Shown here piece by piece: positions 27,797-37,135 of a stretch of DNA of 60,342 bases. Made by a program: the position numbers and the translations under genes. Origin of the DNA: G963674685 sp964591275. Lineage in GTDB: Bacteria; Lernaellota; Lernaellaia; JACKCT01. The notes below the pieces were generated by a model. That model was not told the origin of the DNA. It saw only the letters and a list, made by a program, of their open reading frames with translations, and ran no database searches. Each line of letters opens with the position of its first letter. The first letter of the stretch is position 1. Location of the stretch: positions 1 to 60,342 of the forward strand of contig CAZQAE010000030.1 in the NCBI GenBank assembly GCA_964591275.1, in the 5' to 3' direction.

Positions 27797-28926
27797 CGGC
27801 TTCCTGATGAGAGTTTCATAAATAGGCTTTCCGTTGTTTCCACCATGCGGTCAATACTAAAACGACGCCCGACCTCTTTTCTCGCCTCCGCCCCGTGCCG
27901 CGCGGCCAGTTCAGGACTTGAAGCGTAGCGCCCCATTGCCCTGGCGAGTGACGCGGAATCATCGGCATCGATAAGAAATCCAGTGTGGTCGTCTGTCACA
28001 GTTTCCCCCAGCGCTCCGACTCGCGCCGCAATGACCGGAACCCCGCAGGCCATAGCCTCCAGCGCAGCCCGGCAGGTTCCGTCGCTTCCCTCTCCCAAAA
28101 TGACCTTGGCGGTCATCGCATTATAAATTTGCGGCAGATCGTCGCGGCGATAGCCTGTGAAATGGACCCGCCCACCAAGTCCGCGCAATCGAACCATCTC
28201 TTCCAGTTCGTTTTTGGATTCCCCGCGACCAACAATCATCAAGCGCAATTCGGGAATTTCTCTCAATACACTCTCGGCAGCCTCAATCAGCAACTTGTGC
28301 CCGCGACCTTTTTTTATCCTGCTGACAATGCCGATGACGGGAGTCTCATTATTCGCGCCAATCTCTTCCATTATCGCTGAGGCATCAAGTCCCGGTCGAA
28401 ATTTCTCCGAATCCACCGACCCGAAGACGACGGCGACTTTTTCGGAATCAAGACCATAAGCCGCCGACAGTGTTTCTTTCATACTTTCGCTGACGGCGAT
28501 CAGGGCATCCGTTCCCCTGATCAGCGGCACATCGCCTATCCGCCTGCTCGCCTGTCGGGTTTCGTGAACGGAGCGAACCAGCGAAATCGGACTGCGCGCC
28601 ACGTGGGCAAGGCACCATGCCGTCCAATGATCGTGGCTGGTGTGCGTGTGGCAGATAACATGATCGTCGGCACGCGCTATAAGCCCATGAAGGCGGCGAA
28701 CATCTGCGATAAGCCCCGGAAAAACCAGGCCCTTCCGAAGCAACGCCACATCGTTTAACACCTCAAAAGGTTCGGACTCAAGCTCCTTCGCCAGCGTTCC
28801 GGCGGGCCTTTGCGTGTGCGCGAACATGACTTTGTGGCCCCGCTCTGAGAGCCCGCGCATCAAGTGAATAATCCTTTCCGCCGGTCCCGTGAAATGACGC
28901 GACGCCAATAATTCCAGAACGATCAC
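27793..28926 (-). CDS. Glycosyltransferase family 4 (LPS core)
   Basis: 377 residues, GT-B fold. The N-terminal half carries the acceptor region ELLASRHFTGPAERIIHLMRGL. The C-terminal half has the GT4 nucleotide-sugar motif (GEGSDGTCRAALEAMACGVPVI), with GIVSRIKKGRGHKLLIEAA ahead of it. The GTG at 28926 is chosen because GGAGG lies four bases upstream and its first bases overlap the preceding stop (GTGA); the open frame continues upstream inside the heptosyltransferase gene. It adds a hexose or heptose to the growing LPS core in the cytoplasm. The specific donor is not visible. Confidence 0.9.
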   Translation of the reverse strand: MIVLELLASRHFTGPAERIIHLMRGLSERGHKVMFAHTQRPAGTLAKELESEPFEVLNDVALLRKGLVFPGLIADVRRLHGLIARADDHVICHTHTSHDHWTAWCLAHVARSPISLVRSVHETRQASRRIGDVPLIRGTDALIAVSESMKETLSAAYGLDSEKVAVVFGSVDSEKFRPGLDASAIMEEIGANNETPVIGIVSRIKKGRGHKLLIEAAESVLREIPELRLMIVGRGESKNELEEMVRLRGLGGRVHFTGYRRDDLPQIYNAMTAKVILGEGSDGTCRAALEAMACGVPVIAARVGALGETVTDDHTGFLIDADDSASLARAMGRYASSPELAARHGAEARKEVGRRFSIDRMVETTESLFMKLSSGSR

Positions 28927-29969
28927 TTCGCCTCCAAAAGCCGATGAACCGCATGCGTGAGCTGTTTCGCTTTTATACTGGTCATGCAACGAAGGTCATG
29001 CGTCGGGCATTTGTGTTTCCAGCAAGGCGAGCAAGGCGTCTTTGATGAAATGACAATCCCTTTGTCGGTCCACGGACCCACGCGCCCAGGATCGCTGGGG
29101 CCGAAAACAGCCGCCACGCCAATGCCCGCGGCTGCCGCCAGGTGCATGGGACCCGAATCATTTCCGAGATAAACATCGCAGCGTTTGAGAAGATAATACA
29201 ATTCCTTGATATCGGTTGCCGGCGCCAACAGGGCTTCGCTCCGGCATAAAGAGCGCAGATTCTCAGCGCTCTCCTTTTCTTTCGGCCCCCAAAGGATCAA
29301 GGATTTGACGCCGGTTTCGCCAAGAGCGTCAATCGTCTCGGCGTACTTTTCCAGTTCGAGTTTTTTGCTCGGCCAACTCGCCTCCGGATTAACGGCAACA
29401 ACCCGCCGTCCGGAAAGATCGTTTTCGATCCAGAAACGATCACCGACCTCCATTTTTTCGGGCGGGACGTAGACCTGGACGGATTCCGGTATCTTTTCGA
29501 TGCCGAGTGGACGCAGCAGGCAAAAATATTTTTCGATGGCGTGTAGCGCGTTTGGATATGTGTTGACCCAATGATTGGTCAATAGAAAATTTGCTTCACG
29601 AAGTTTCCAGAAACCGATTCGCTTGCGACCACCGGATGACAATGCCACCAGGCCACTTTTGAACAAATTCTGAAAATCAATGACAACCTGATAGCACTCC
29701 TTGCGTATATCACGTCGAAAATCCCTATAGGCTCTTATGGCGGCGATCAAACGACCAGCCATTAGATGAGTGGATATTTCCTTTCGGGGAAAAACAAAAA
29801 GCTCATCGAGATCCGGATGCCCATCCATGACGCCCCGTGATTTTTCTTCGACCACCCAGCCGATTTTTGCATTCGGATACGCTGAGCGAAGGGCGCGCAG
29901 GGCATACAGCACGTGCACGCAGTCGCCCACCGCTCCCAGTTTTACGATCAGCAGGGATGGAATCGTCAT
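28923..29969 (-). CDS. Glycosyltransferase family 9 heptosyltransferase (first copy)
   Basis: 348 residues. GT9 hallmarks are IVKLGAVGDCVHVLYALRALR at the N-terminus, the mid-domain strand VAVNPEASWPSKKLE, and NDSGPMHLAAAAGIGVAAVFGPSDPGRVGP in the nucleotide-sugar domain. The C-terminus has the Cys cluster CSPCWKHKCPTHDLRCM seen in heptosyltransferases. It transfers ADP-heptose to the Kdo or heptose acceptor of LPS. I start at 29969, where AGGA is eight bases upstream, rather than two codons earlier. It is translationally coupled to the GT4 downstream. Confidence 0.92.
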   Translation of the reverse strand: MTIPSLLIVKLGAVGDCVHVLYALRALRSAYPNAKIGWVVEEKSRGVMDGHPDLDELFVFPRKEISTHLMAGRLIAAIRAYRDFRRDIRKECYQVVIDFQNLFKSGLVALSSGGRKRIGFWKLREANFLLTNHWVNTYPNALHAIEKYFCLLRPLGIEKIPESVQVYVPPEKMEVGDRFWIENDLSGRRVVAVNPEASWPSKKLELEKYAETIDALGETGVKSLILWGPKEKESAENLRSLCRSEALLAPATDIKELYYLLKRCDVYLGNDSGPMHLAAAAGIGVAAVFGPSDPGRVGPWTDKGIVISSKTPCSPCWKHKCPTHDLRCMTSIKAKQLTHAVHRLLEAK

Positions 29970-30017
29970 GAACATGTCCTGAAGTTCTGAGTCGCCCTAT
30001 TCATGAATAACAAAGGA

Positions 30018-31031
30018 TCAGGCAATGCTCTCGCAAGCGGCCATCACCATATCGACGTCAATGTCTTTCATACAACGAAAATGCTTCTGAGGACAGGTTT
30101 TGAAGCCATGCGAACCGCAGGGGCGGCAGTCAAGGTCAACCTCAACAATGCGCGAACTGGTGCCATAGGGCGTATAACCGAGGGCGGGAACAGTTGATCC
30201 AAAAATTGCGACAATCGGTATTTGAAAAGACGCCGCAATGTGCATGGGACCTGAATCGTTTGTCACGAATAGGCCAAGCCGCGATATGACCGCGCACAAT
30301 TCCAAAAGATCGAGCTTTCCGCCTAGATCGACAGTGCTGCCTCCGGCCTGCTTAGTAATTCGGGCGCTCAATTCCTTTTCGCCCGAGCCTCCGAACACCA
30401 AAACCTGGTCGTATTTTTGTGAAAGGCTCCCGGCGAGCTGGGCAAATCCTTTTTCGGTCCATCGCTTCGTCGCCCAAACTGAACCCGGATGCAGTCCGAC
30501 CAGCTTTTTTCCGCTTATGCCCAGGCGGGCCATAAGCTGCTCGATTTTCGGCTCTTCAGGAAGAGAAATCCTCGGTAAGTATTCTTTGTCCAATGCACCC
30601 AAAGGCTCCATGAGTCCTAAAACCCTGCGAACTTCGTGTTCGCCGGCGTCGCGCCGCACGGTCCGCGTGAAAAAAAAGGAGCCGGCGGAATCGTGAAAAC
30701 CGATGCGATACGGTATGCGCGCAAGCCATAGAATCAGTGCGCTTCGAAAACTGGGGTGCGGACACAAGGCCATGTCATAGGAAACTTTTCTCAGCTTTCC
30801 GGCAAAGCGGAAGGTCCCGGACAATCCCGCCTCGATTCCCCTTTTATCGAAAGCGATTACGCAATTGATCTCGGGATGATTTTCCAGCAGAGGCGTCCAG
30901 GCGGGTTGCGCGACAATATCAATTTTCGCGTTTTGGAATTGTCTTCTGAGCGCCGAAATCAATGGCGTAGTGAGTACGACATCACCCAGGTATGCCGTCT
31001 GAAAGATCAGGACGCGCTTTATATCAGGCAT
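30018..31031 (-). CDS. Glycosyltransferase family 9 heptosyltransferase (second copy, WaaF-like)
   Basis: 337 residues from the ATG at 31031. It has the WaaF-like opening VLIFQTAYLGDVVLTTPLISALR, LVGLHPGSVWATKRWTEKGF, then TNDSGPMHIAASFQIPIVAIFG and the terminal Cys motif CRPCGSHGFKTCPQKHFRCM. That motif is typical of ADP-heptose:LPS heptosyltransferase II. It works on the cytoplasmic face of the inner membrane, extending the inner core. The two GT9 genes here are divergent paralogues, giving at least two heptose additions. The open frame runs 14 codons further into the GT2 gene and is not used. Confidence 0.92.
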   Translation of the reverse strand: MPDIKRVLIFQTAYLGDVVLTTPLISALRRQFQNAKIDIVAQPAWTPLLENHPEINCVIAFDKRGIEAGLSGTFRFAGKLRKVSYDMALCPHPSFRSALILWLARIPYRIGFHDSAGSFFFTRTVRRDAGEHEVRRVLGLMEPLGALDKEYLPRISLPEEPKIEQLMARLGISGKKLVGLHPGSVWATKRWTEKGFAQLAGSLSQKYDQVLVFGGSGEKELSARITKQAGGSTVDLGGKLDLLELCAVISRLGLFVTNDSGPMHIAASFQIPIVAIFGSTVPALGYTPYGTSSRIVEVDLDCRPCGSHGFKTCPQKHFRCMKDIDVDMVMAACESIA

Positions 31032-31045
31032 CTTCGCGGCCCAAC

Positions 31046-31798
31046 TCAGACATTCCGGCGACCCAATTCCCACAGTTTCAGATACTTTAAGAACACGTAG
31101 TAGGATGCCAGCACGCAGATCACAAATCCGGCGACGCCGTCAAGAAAACCCAATTGCCAAAAATACTTCTTGATGAAGTTAAATGGAGGACGCAGCAGCA
31201 TCTGGTCAAAGCGACCGCGACGGCCTTTTTGAAAATACTGCCGGGCCATGATGGTCGTATATTCATTGATTCTGGCAAGGTGATGAGAGACGTCCCGATA
31301 AGAATAGTGATTCAGATCGCCCAGAAGTTTGCCGACAGATCCGCTGCTTTCCACTTTGTCGTGCGGATCGTACCCGCCCCAATGTCCCTTCCGGCGGTTG
31401 AATAATCGAATTCGCCATTCCGGATACCAGCCGCAGTGATTGATCCACTGGCCAAGGTAATACACTTTGCGCGTCAAAGTATAAGCATCTTTGCCCTCTT
31501 CTTCGCTGAGGGCCGCCTGGATCGACTCCCGTAGCAGCAAAGTCACTTCTTCATCCGCATCAATAGCAAGGATCCAATCGTGCGCAGCCTGGTCAACCGC
31601 CCGCTGCTTTTGCTTCACATGCCCGGGCCAATCGGTTTCAATCACGCGGTCGGTATAGCGGCGGGCGATCTCGACGGTTCGATCCTCACTGCCCGAATCA
31701 AGCACGATGATCTCATCGGCAAAGGCCACGCTCGAAAGGCAACGATCAATGTTGCCCTCCTCGTTCCTGGTGATTATCGCGACCGATAGCTTCTTCAA
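31046..31798 (-). CDS. Glycosyltransferase family 2, WaaE/KdtX-type, TTG start
   Basis: 250 residues. The opening KKLSVAIITRNEEGNIDRCL, the DxD-type IDADEEVT and the trailing WRIRLFNRRKGHWGG are typical of the WaaE/KdtX subfamily of GT2 that decorates LPS inner core. A C-terminal hydrophobic stretch (GVAGFVICVLASYYVFLKY) may anchor it at the membrane. The open frame extends 69 codons further upstream, but that part lies within REP-like repeats (31813 onward), so it is rejected. The TTG at 31798 gives the family N-terminus. It is the most upstream gene of the minus-strand LPS run. Confidence 0.87.
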   Translation of the reverse strand: MKKLSVAIITRNEEGNIDRCLSSVAFADEIIVLDSGSEDRTVEIARRYTDRVIETDWPGHVKQKQRAVDQAAHDWILAIDADEEVTLLLRESIQAALSEEEGKDAYTLTRKVYYLGQWINHCGWYPEWRIRLFNRRKGHWGGYDPHDKVESSGSVGKLLGDLNHYSYRDVSHHLARINEYTTIMARQYFQKGRRGRFDQMLLRPPFNFIKKYFWQLGFLDGVAGFVICVLASYYVFLKYLKLWELGRRNV

Positions 31799-31812
31799 TT
31801 TCGACCCTATAA

Positions 31813-32186
31813 TCGCGACAGGAATGTCGCTCCTACAATCGCGGCTACAAACCGCTCCACCACAAATCACTTGACCTACTGACCGCAACTCCGTCGCCCC
31901 GATGCGGGGCTTTTGCCAAATGGCGAGTTCCGGTTTGCGAATCGCAAATTCATTCCGCATTCCGCATTCGAAATTCCGAAATTGTGTCGCCCTCACGGGC
32001 TTCAATGAAAATAATAATCGCCCGTTTTCCGTCGGCTCACGCCGACGGCTAATTTTGTAACGCCCTTACGGACTGATTTGCGTCGCTTTACGGGCTTGCC
32101 GCGCATTCGAAATTCCGCATTCCGCATTCCCTCGACCATGTCGCGACAGTAATGTCGCTCCTACAATCGCGGTTACAAACCGCTCC
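31813..32186. repeat. REP-like intergenic repeat cluster
   Basis: A 46-nt unit occurs at 31813-31858 and again at 32141-32186 in the same orientation with two mismatches. Each holds two adjacent hairpins (GCGACA...TGTCGC and GCGGTT...AACCGC type). Between them are iterated ATTCCGC/ATTCGAAATTCC runs, a perfect CCGTCGGC/GCCGACGG stem with a TCAC loop (32029-32048), and several short GCCC(N)2ACGG segments. No gene is seen in 31799-32209. Confidence 0.6.
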
Positions 32187-32209
32187 TACATTCATACTTC
32201 ATGCCTCGT

Positions 32210-32848
32210 TCACTTCCCGGCGGCGTCGGCCAGAAATTTCTCAATCCCGGCTGTCGTCAAGGGATGGTTCATCAGTTTTTCGACAATGGCGTAGGGAATC
32301 GTCACTGCGTCCGCGCCAGCCAGGGCAGCATCCTTCACGTGCATGGGATGACGCACCGACGCGACAATGACTTCCGTCTCCAAATCGTAGAGCGTGTAAA
32401 TCTCCACGATCTCCTGGATCATCTCCATGCCATCCTGAGACAAATCGTCAAGACGACCGACGAAAGGCGCAATAAAGGTCGCGCCCGCTTTGGCGGCCAA
32501 AAGCGCCTGCCCGGTGCTGAAGACCAACGTGACGGCCGTGTCGATCTCCTCGGCATTCAGTACAGCGGTCGCCTTCAAGCCCTCTTTGCCCATGGGGATT
32601 TTAATAACGACGTTTTTTGCGATTTTGGCCAGTTCGCGCCCTTCTTTGACAATGCCCTTGGCATCAACGCTCAAAACTTCGGCCAGAACCGGCCCGGCGC
32701 AGGCTTCGCAAATTTTCGGAATGATCGTATTATTGTCTCCACCTTCTTTGGCAATCAGGGAAGGATTGGTTGTGACGCCGTCGCACAGGCCCATTTCCAC
32801 CGCTTCCTTGATTTCTTTCACGTTCGCGGAATCAATGAATATCTGCAT
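32210..32848 (-). CDS. Transaldolase / fructose-6-phosphate aldolase-like (small TalA/FSA type)
   Basis: 212 residues, the length of the small transaldolase subfamily. It begins MQIFIDSANVKEIKEA and GLCDGVTTNPSL. The Schiff-base lysine is in VVIKIPMGKEGLKA. The tail GADAVTIPYAIVEKLMNHPLT and GIEKFLAD is typical of small transaldolase/FSA proteins. It moves dihydroxyacetone units between sugar phosphates (pentose phosphate pathway) or cleaves fructose-6-phosphate. The two activities cannot be separated with certainty from sequence. An own Shine-Dalgarno (GGAGG) precedes the ATG. Confidence 0.93.
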   Translation of the reverse strand: MQIFIDSANVKEIKEAVEMGLCDGVTTNPSLIAKEGGDNNTIIPKICEACAGPVLAEVLSVDAKGIVKEGRELAKIAKNVVIKIPMGKEGLKATAVLNAEEIDTAVTLVFSTGQALLAAKAGATFIAPFVGRLDDLSQDGMEMIQEIVEIYTLYDLETEVIVASVRHPMHVKDAALAGADAVTIPYAIVEKLMNHPLTTAGIEKFLADAAGK

Positions 32849-32942
32849 AATCTCCTCCTGCCTTATCGCTCGTCGCGGGGCTTTAGGTTATCAAGGCGCA
32901 AAGCATAGCAATTCACTAAGAAATGGCAACACTGCAAATCCG

Positions 32943-34937
32943 CTAATCATCCGCGATTTCGACGGGCATACAGTTTTCATCCAGAAGCGCTGCGGGCGTT
33001 AACTCGCCACCGTCGCTGATGTAGCCAAGGCTCTTGAGTTTTTGAATCGTCGCCTCACTCAGGGTGAGTTTAGCAGATTTGGCTTTGCCCGCATATTCCA
33101 TTCGCGTCCGGCACATGGTTCGATGCATTTTCGAAGCCGATTCGCGGACCTTGTGCGCCAACTCATCGTGGGGTGTGTTCGCCAGGAGGTTGCTTTCCTC
33201 GCCGGGATCATTTTCCAGGTCGAATAATTCCATCCCTTGCGTGTACTCAAATTCCATGGCTTTGACTTTCATGGGATCAATCAGTTTTTTCTTTGATGTT
33301 ATGGCGGCGTAGCGCAAGGGTCCCAGCATTTCCACTTCGGCAATGACCGGGCCGTCAACAGTGAGCCTGTTGATCATCTTTAAAACGCCATTGTCCGCGC
33401 AACTCAAGTCCTGCCCCATTTCAACCGGCCTCCTGCCGGCCAGGGCCAATAGAGAAAACAGCGCATTCTGCGGAACGATTCGCTCATCCAGAACCGTTCC
33501 GCCGCACAAGCCGTTCGGAGCTTTTATGATAAGCGGAACGTGCAGCATCTCATTGTACAGCGTAATGCCGTGCCCCCACATGCCCCGCTCGCCAAATTCC
33601 TCTCCGTGGTCCGATGTTACGATAACCCACGCATTATCGAATCGACCGCTTTTTGAAAGATGATGAAAAAATCTTCCGAGCGCCCAATCAGCGTATGCGA
33701 TCTCCTCGTCGTACAGGGCGACGACGGCCTCCCGCTGCTCGGGACCCTGCTTTTGCATCCAGTTGAAAAAGGCGTAAAATACCTCTTTTTGCATTTTATC
33801 CACTTCATCATTTGGCGCGTGAAATCTGCCCTTGAAGTTCTTTTTCGGCGTGTAGGGAAAATGCGGATCGAAAAGATGAACAAAAAGAAATGTCGGCTCA
33901 CTGCTTCCGCCAAACCAACGCAAAGCGGTATTGGTTACCTGCTCGGCGTTCCAATAGGCATTCACCTGGTAATTGTCGAAACCAGCCGCAAAGCCGTAAT
34001 TCGATCCTAAAAGAATATTTGTTGCAAAACCGCCGGTCCGATAACCTTTATTCTTTAGAACCTCCGTCACCAGCGTTACCGACGGCCTAATGAATGAAAC
34101 AGGATCTGAAACTCCATGACGGCTCGGAATCATTCCGCTGAACATGCTCATGTGCGCCGGCAGAGTCCACGGAGAGTGGGAAATGTGCCGTTTCACAAGA
34201 ATCGATTCCTCCGCCAGCCTGTCGAGGTTCGGCGTGGTCAGACGCTCGTAGCCATAACAACTCATATGGTCGGCGCGCACGGTGTCGATGCTGATGAAAA
34301 TGATGTCGGGCAAATCGGGGGCGGGAGGCGTCGGCTTCATGGAGCCTGCCCAAACATGCACACCGACATAAATCGCCAGGGAAATGACCCATATGGAATG
34401 ACGCGGCTTTCCCGGATTGGAGTCGGAAAGTTTTTTGCGAAATATCGTTTTCTCCATGAACGCGGCCAGAAAGGACATGGCGGCAATGAGGCTGGCCAAA
34501 ATAAACACCAAACCGACACGAACGACTTTCGGCGCGCTGACATAAGAAGCCGCCACAGCGCGTATCGCAAAGGTCTTCACGTCAACATACTGGCCGTACA
34601 GCTTATTCATGCCGCCGGTCATTTCCATGTTGAACCACCACGCGCCGGCGCCGAGGATGAGCGATCCTAAAAGCGAAACGATAATTACGGTTCTGATGAG
34701 CCTGCGCCGATTTCGCGTCAGTCGCCTCGCAAGGATGTATATAAAACCCATAGAAAAGGCGACCGGCGCGCCAAGCTCACGGGCCTCTGAAATCGCGTGC
34801 TTAATCGCAAACCTGTGCGTGTTGTCCAAACCTTTGGCGAGATACTCCTGCTCGGACGAGGAGTACAAACTCCACACCAGACCTGCCGCAACGAAAAACG
34901 CCGCGACCGAAAACCAGACATTGATGAATCGAACCAT
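32943..34937 (-). CDS. Membrane-anchored sulfatase-like hydrolase (alkaline phosphatase superfamily)
   Basis: 664 residues from the ATG at 34937; a TTG four codons earlier is an alternative start. About five hydrophobic helices fill the first ~190 residues. A periplasmic sulfatase-fold domain follows: PDIIFISIDTVRADHMSCYGY gives the first metal-binding Asp pair, TPNLDRLAEES follows, and TSDHGEEFGERGMWGHG gives the second Asp/His pair. The active-site region reads SPWTLPAHMSMFSG, so the Cys/Ser-x-Pro-x-Arg motif needed for formylglycine is absent. That argues against an ordinary sulfatase and for a Thr/Ser-based phospho-transfer or hydrolase relative. The substrate (possibly lipid or glycan phosphate) is unknown. 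Confidence 0.85.
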   Translation of the reverse strand: MVRFINVWFSVAAFFVAAGLVWSLYSSSEQEYLAKGLDNTHRFAIKHAISEARELGAPVAFSMGFIYILARRLTRNRRRLIRTVIIVSLLGSLILGAGAWWFNMEMTGGMNKLYGQYVDVKTFAIRAVAASYVSAPKVVRVGLVFILASLIAAMSFLAAFMEKTIFRKKLSDSNPGKPRHSIWVISLAIYVGVHVWAGSMKPTPPAPDLPDIIFISIDTVRADHMSCYGYERLTTPNLDRLAEESILVKRHISHSPWTLPAHMSMFSGMIPSRHGVSDPVSFIRPSVTLVTEVLKNKGYRTGGFATNILLGSNYGFAAGFDNYQVNAYWNAEQVTNTALRWFGGSSEPTFLFVHLFDPHFPYTPKKNFKGRFHAPNDEVDKMQKEVFYAFFNWMQKQGPEQREAVVALYDEEIAYADWALGRFFHHLSKSGRFDNAWVIVTSDHGEEFGERGMWGHGITLYNEMLHVPLIIKAPNGLCGGTVLDERIVPQNALFSLLALAGRRPVEMGQDLSCADNGVLKMINRLTVDGPVIAEVEMLGPLRYAAITSKKKLIDPMKVKAMEFEYTQGMELFDLENDPGEESNLLANTPHDELAHKVRESASKMHRTMCRTRMEYAGKAKSAKLTLSEATIQKLKSLGYISDGGELTPAALLDENCMPVEIADD

Positions 34938-35115
34938 TGAGTGTTTCAAAAGGGAATCATTGCCTCCACGAAGGTCCCGTCAATCCGTAGGGATATTAGC
35001 AATCCGCTTTGGCAAACACAAACCCGGATGGACCGATTGGGTATTTCGCCTCACACAAAAAGAGGTTGTGGTATTTTTGAATAAATTTGTTTATGGTGCC
35101 TTGCGTCGAGCGACC

Positions 35116-35145
35116 TTTACAAAAATGCTCCGATTCTGCTAGATA
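35116..35145 (+). promoter_or_regulatory. Possible promoter of the FadL-like gene
   Basis: TTTACA, an 18-nt spacer and TAGATA lie 35 nt before the GTG start at 35180. Confidence 0.35.
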
Positions 35146-35179
35146 TTTTGGCGACATTTTGACAAATGGAGAATCTGCT

Positions 35180-36535
35180 GTGCGAAAAATATCCCTAAAA
35201 TCAGCTATCTGTTTCTTCCTGGTCATTTTACCCATGACCGTTTCGGCTAACCAGCTTGCGACATTCGGCACAAGCGCGAGACCTATAGCCATGGCCGGCG
35301 CTTATTCCGCCATCGCCGAAGGTTCGGACGCTTTGTATTATAATCCGGGCGCGCTCATTCAAAATATGGGACCAAGGCTCGACGCCGCCTATACCTACAC
35401 GCTCCCGGCCTTGTTTCTTGAGCAACAGGAATCCGGCGGCGACGCCTTCACCGCCACCAAGGAAACCAAATCAGCCAGGCGCCCAGAGTCAACGCAGTGG
35501 CTCAGCGGCGGTGTTACATCGCCTTTGAACCGCTATCTTTATTTCGGACTTTATACACAAATTCCCATTGACGGCCAGGAACGACGCAAGTGGTTTTCCC
35601 CAAGCGAACCGTATTTCATGGATTACGAAACGGGAATATTCGGCCATACCGTCATCCCCGGTCTCGCTGTCAAGTTCTCTTCCAACATCGGCCTGGGCCT
35701 GAGCGCCGAAGTCATTTTCGACGCGGCGGGAACGCAATCCATCTACATTCCCATCCAGCAGGAGGAAGTACCGATTAAAAGCGAAGGAACCGGTCGCATC
35801 GGCGCGCAAGCCGCCCCGATTATCGGATTCTTCGCCCGCCCCTTTCCCCAATTGCGACTCGGCCTCACATACCGCGGTGAAAGTTTCAGGAAGCATGAGC
35901 AGAAATACGTTGTGGAAGCCACCCCCGGCGACAACGATTCGGAAATCGAAGTCGATTATGAAGTCATCTACAATTTCAACCCCGCCACCATGAGTTTCGC
36001 GGCAGCCTATCAACCCGACGAACGAGTTCTGCTGTCATTGGAACTGATGTACCAGGCGACGGGGCGCTACTTTCCCCCGTACCCAAGCATAGACACTGAT
36101 TTTTCAGACGCCAGGGACGCTGGGCTGGCACTAAATCAACCTGATGAAATCGACCCAAAAGATGTCGAGCCTTCGTTCCATGACACCTTGTCGCCGCGAT
36201 TCGCCGTTGAAACCCGCGCCTATAGAAACTTGTTTGTCGACGTTGGGTATAAACGTGAACCTTCTTCTACGGCATTCCAACGTGGAACCGCATCCGTTCT
36301 CGACATGGACGTCAACGTTGTGTCCATGGGCATGGCGGTTCAATTCGGCGGCGTCTATAATGACATGGTCCGCCTGGACGGTGGAATTCAGGCCCATTTC
36401 CTTTCCGAGGAACATGCCACGAAATTGAGCGAGTGGATGGAAGAAAGCGATCCTGAAAGCAATCCGCTCTACCCACGCTATGAGGCTAGAGGACGATTCA
36501 TCACCGGCGGACTTTCTGCCACGATGAAATTCTAG
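35180..36535 (+). CDS. OmpP1/FadL-family outer-membrane protein
   Basis: 451 residues from the GTG at 35180 (GGAG eight bases upstream); a longer frame to 35087 would disrupt the signal peptide position. The signal peptide (ICFFLVILPMTVSA) is followed by NQLATFGTSARPIAMAGAYSAIAEGSDALYYNPGAL, the standard FadL-type N-terminus. Many alternating hydrophobic strands fit a beta-barrel, and it ends in GGLSATMKF with a terminal aromatic residue. FadL-like porins carry hydrophobic compounds (fatty acids, aromatics) across the outer membrane. The cargo here is not evident. Confidence 0.88.
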   Translation: MRKISLKSAICFFLVILPMTVSANQLATFGTSARPIAMAGAYSAIAEGSDALYYNPGALIQNMGPRLDAAYTYTLPALFLEQQESGGDAFTATKETKSARRPESTQWLSGGVTSPLNRYLYFGLYTQIPIDGQERRKWFSPSEPYFMDYETGIFGHTVIPGLAVKFSSNIGLGLSAEVIFDAAGTQSIYIPIQQEEVPIKSEGTGRIGAQAAPIIGFFARPFPQLRLGLTYRGESFRKHEQKYVVEATPGDNDSEIEVDYEVIYNFNPATMSFAAAYQPDERVLLSLELMYQATGRYFPPYPSIDTDFSDARDAGLALNQPDEIDPKDVEPSFHDTLSPRFAVETRAYRNLFVDVGYKREPSSTAFQRGTASVLDMDVNVVSMGMAVQFGGVYNDMVRLDGGIQAHFLSEEHATKLSEWMEESDPESNPLYPRYEARGRFITGGLSATMKF

Positions 36536-36808
36536 GGGGTTTCCGTCCCTTTCAATGGCCTTTTTCGCGATCTCGTCGTCAATCTTCGGTTTTTATTGTG
36601 CGGCGTACTTGGGTGCGCCTTTCGCACAAACCTAATATTTTCCTTAGACTTCACAAAAAAATTGTTCAGTCCGGGTCGGGAAAGTACGCCATTCTCATCC
36701 CGATCCTTAGCTTGAAAAGCAAAGAGTGACTCTTCAGGATTTCCTTTGCCGGCACTCATTTTAATTTTTTTGAAATCACAGATTTTTCAGAATCTGATCG
36801 CGGGTTTT

Positions 36809-37135
36809 TCAACGCACAATGAGCAGCAGAATGAAGAAGATTCCGATGAGAAAGTAAGCGGCGATGGAAAAGCTGAGCAGATGGGATGCCGCTTCTTCCT
36901 TTCCAATGCTAACGAAAGCCGTGTCGAACTTCTTATTTTTCCTCTCCTCTTTCGCCAGTTTCACGCCAGTCTCCACAGCCAGGTCGTCGGTCAGGCTTTC
37001 GCAGTAAACAACGCGGCTTTTGGAGATCGAGTTGAAGTGCTCGGAGGAATGAATGAGGGTTTTGGAGGTCAGGCGGGTAACTTGCACTTGACCCAATTCG
37101 TTGAGGATAATTCGGTGTGTGTAGGTGCCGTCCAT
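36809..37135 (-). CDS. Hypothetical tail-anchored small protein
   Basis: 108 residues. It is mostly polar with a charged middle (KLAKEERKNKKFDTAF) and a single strongly hydrophobic C-terminal helix (IAAYFLIGIFFILLLIV), which suggests a tail-anchored membrane protein. TGGAG lies eleven bases before the ATG. No family is recognised. It is flanked by intergenic DNA on both sides, so it is probably monocistronic. Coding status is moderately likely from the clear hydrophobic segment and clean open frame. The gap 36536-36808 shows nothing else. Confidence 0.5.
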   Translation of the reverse strand: MDGTYTHRIILNELGQVQVTRLTSKTLIHSSEHFNSISKSRVVYCESLTDDLAVETGVKLAKEERKNKKFDTAFVSIGKEEAASHLLSFSIAAYFLIGIFFILLLIVR

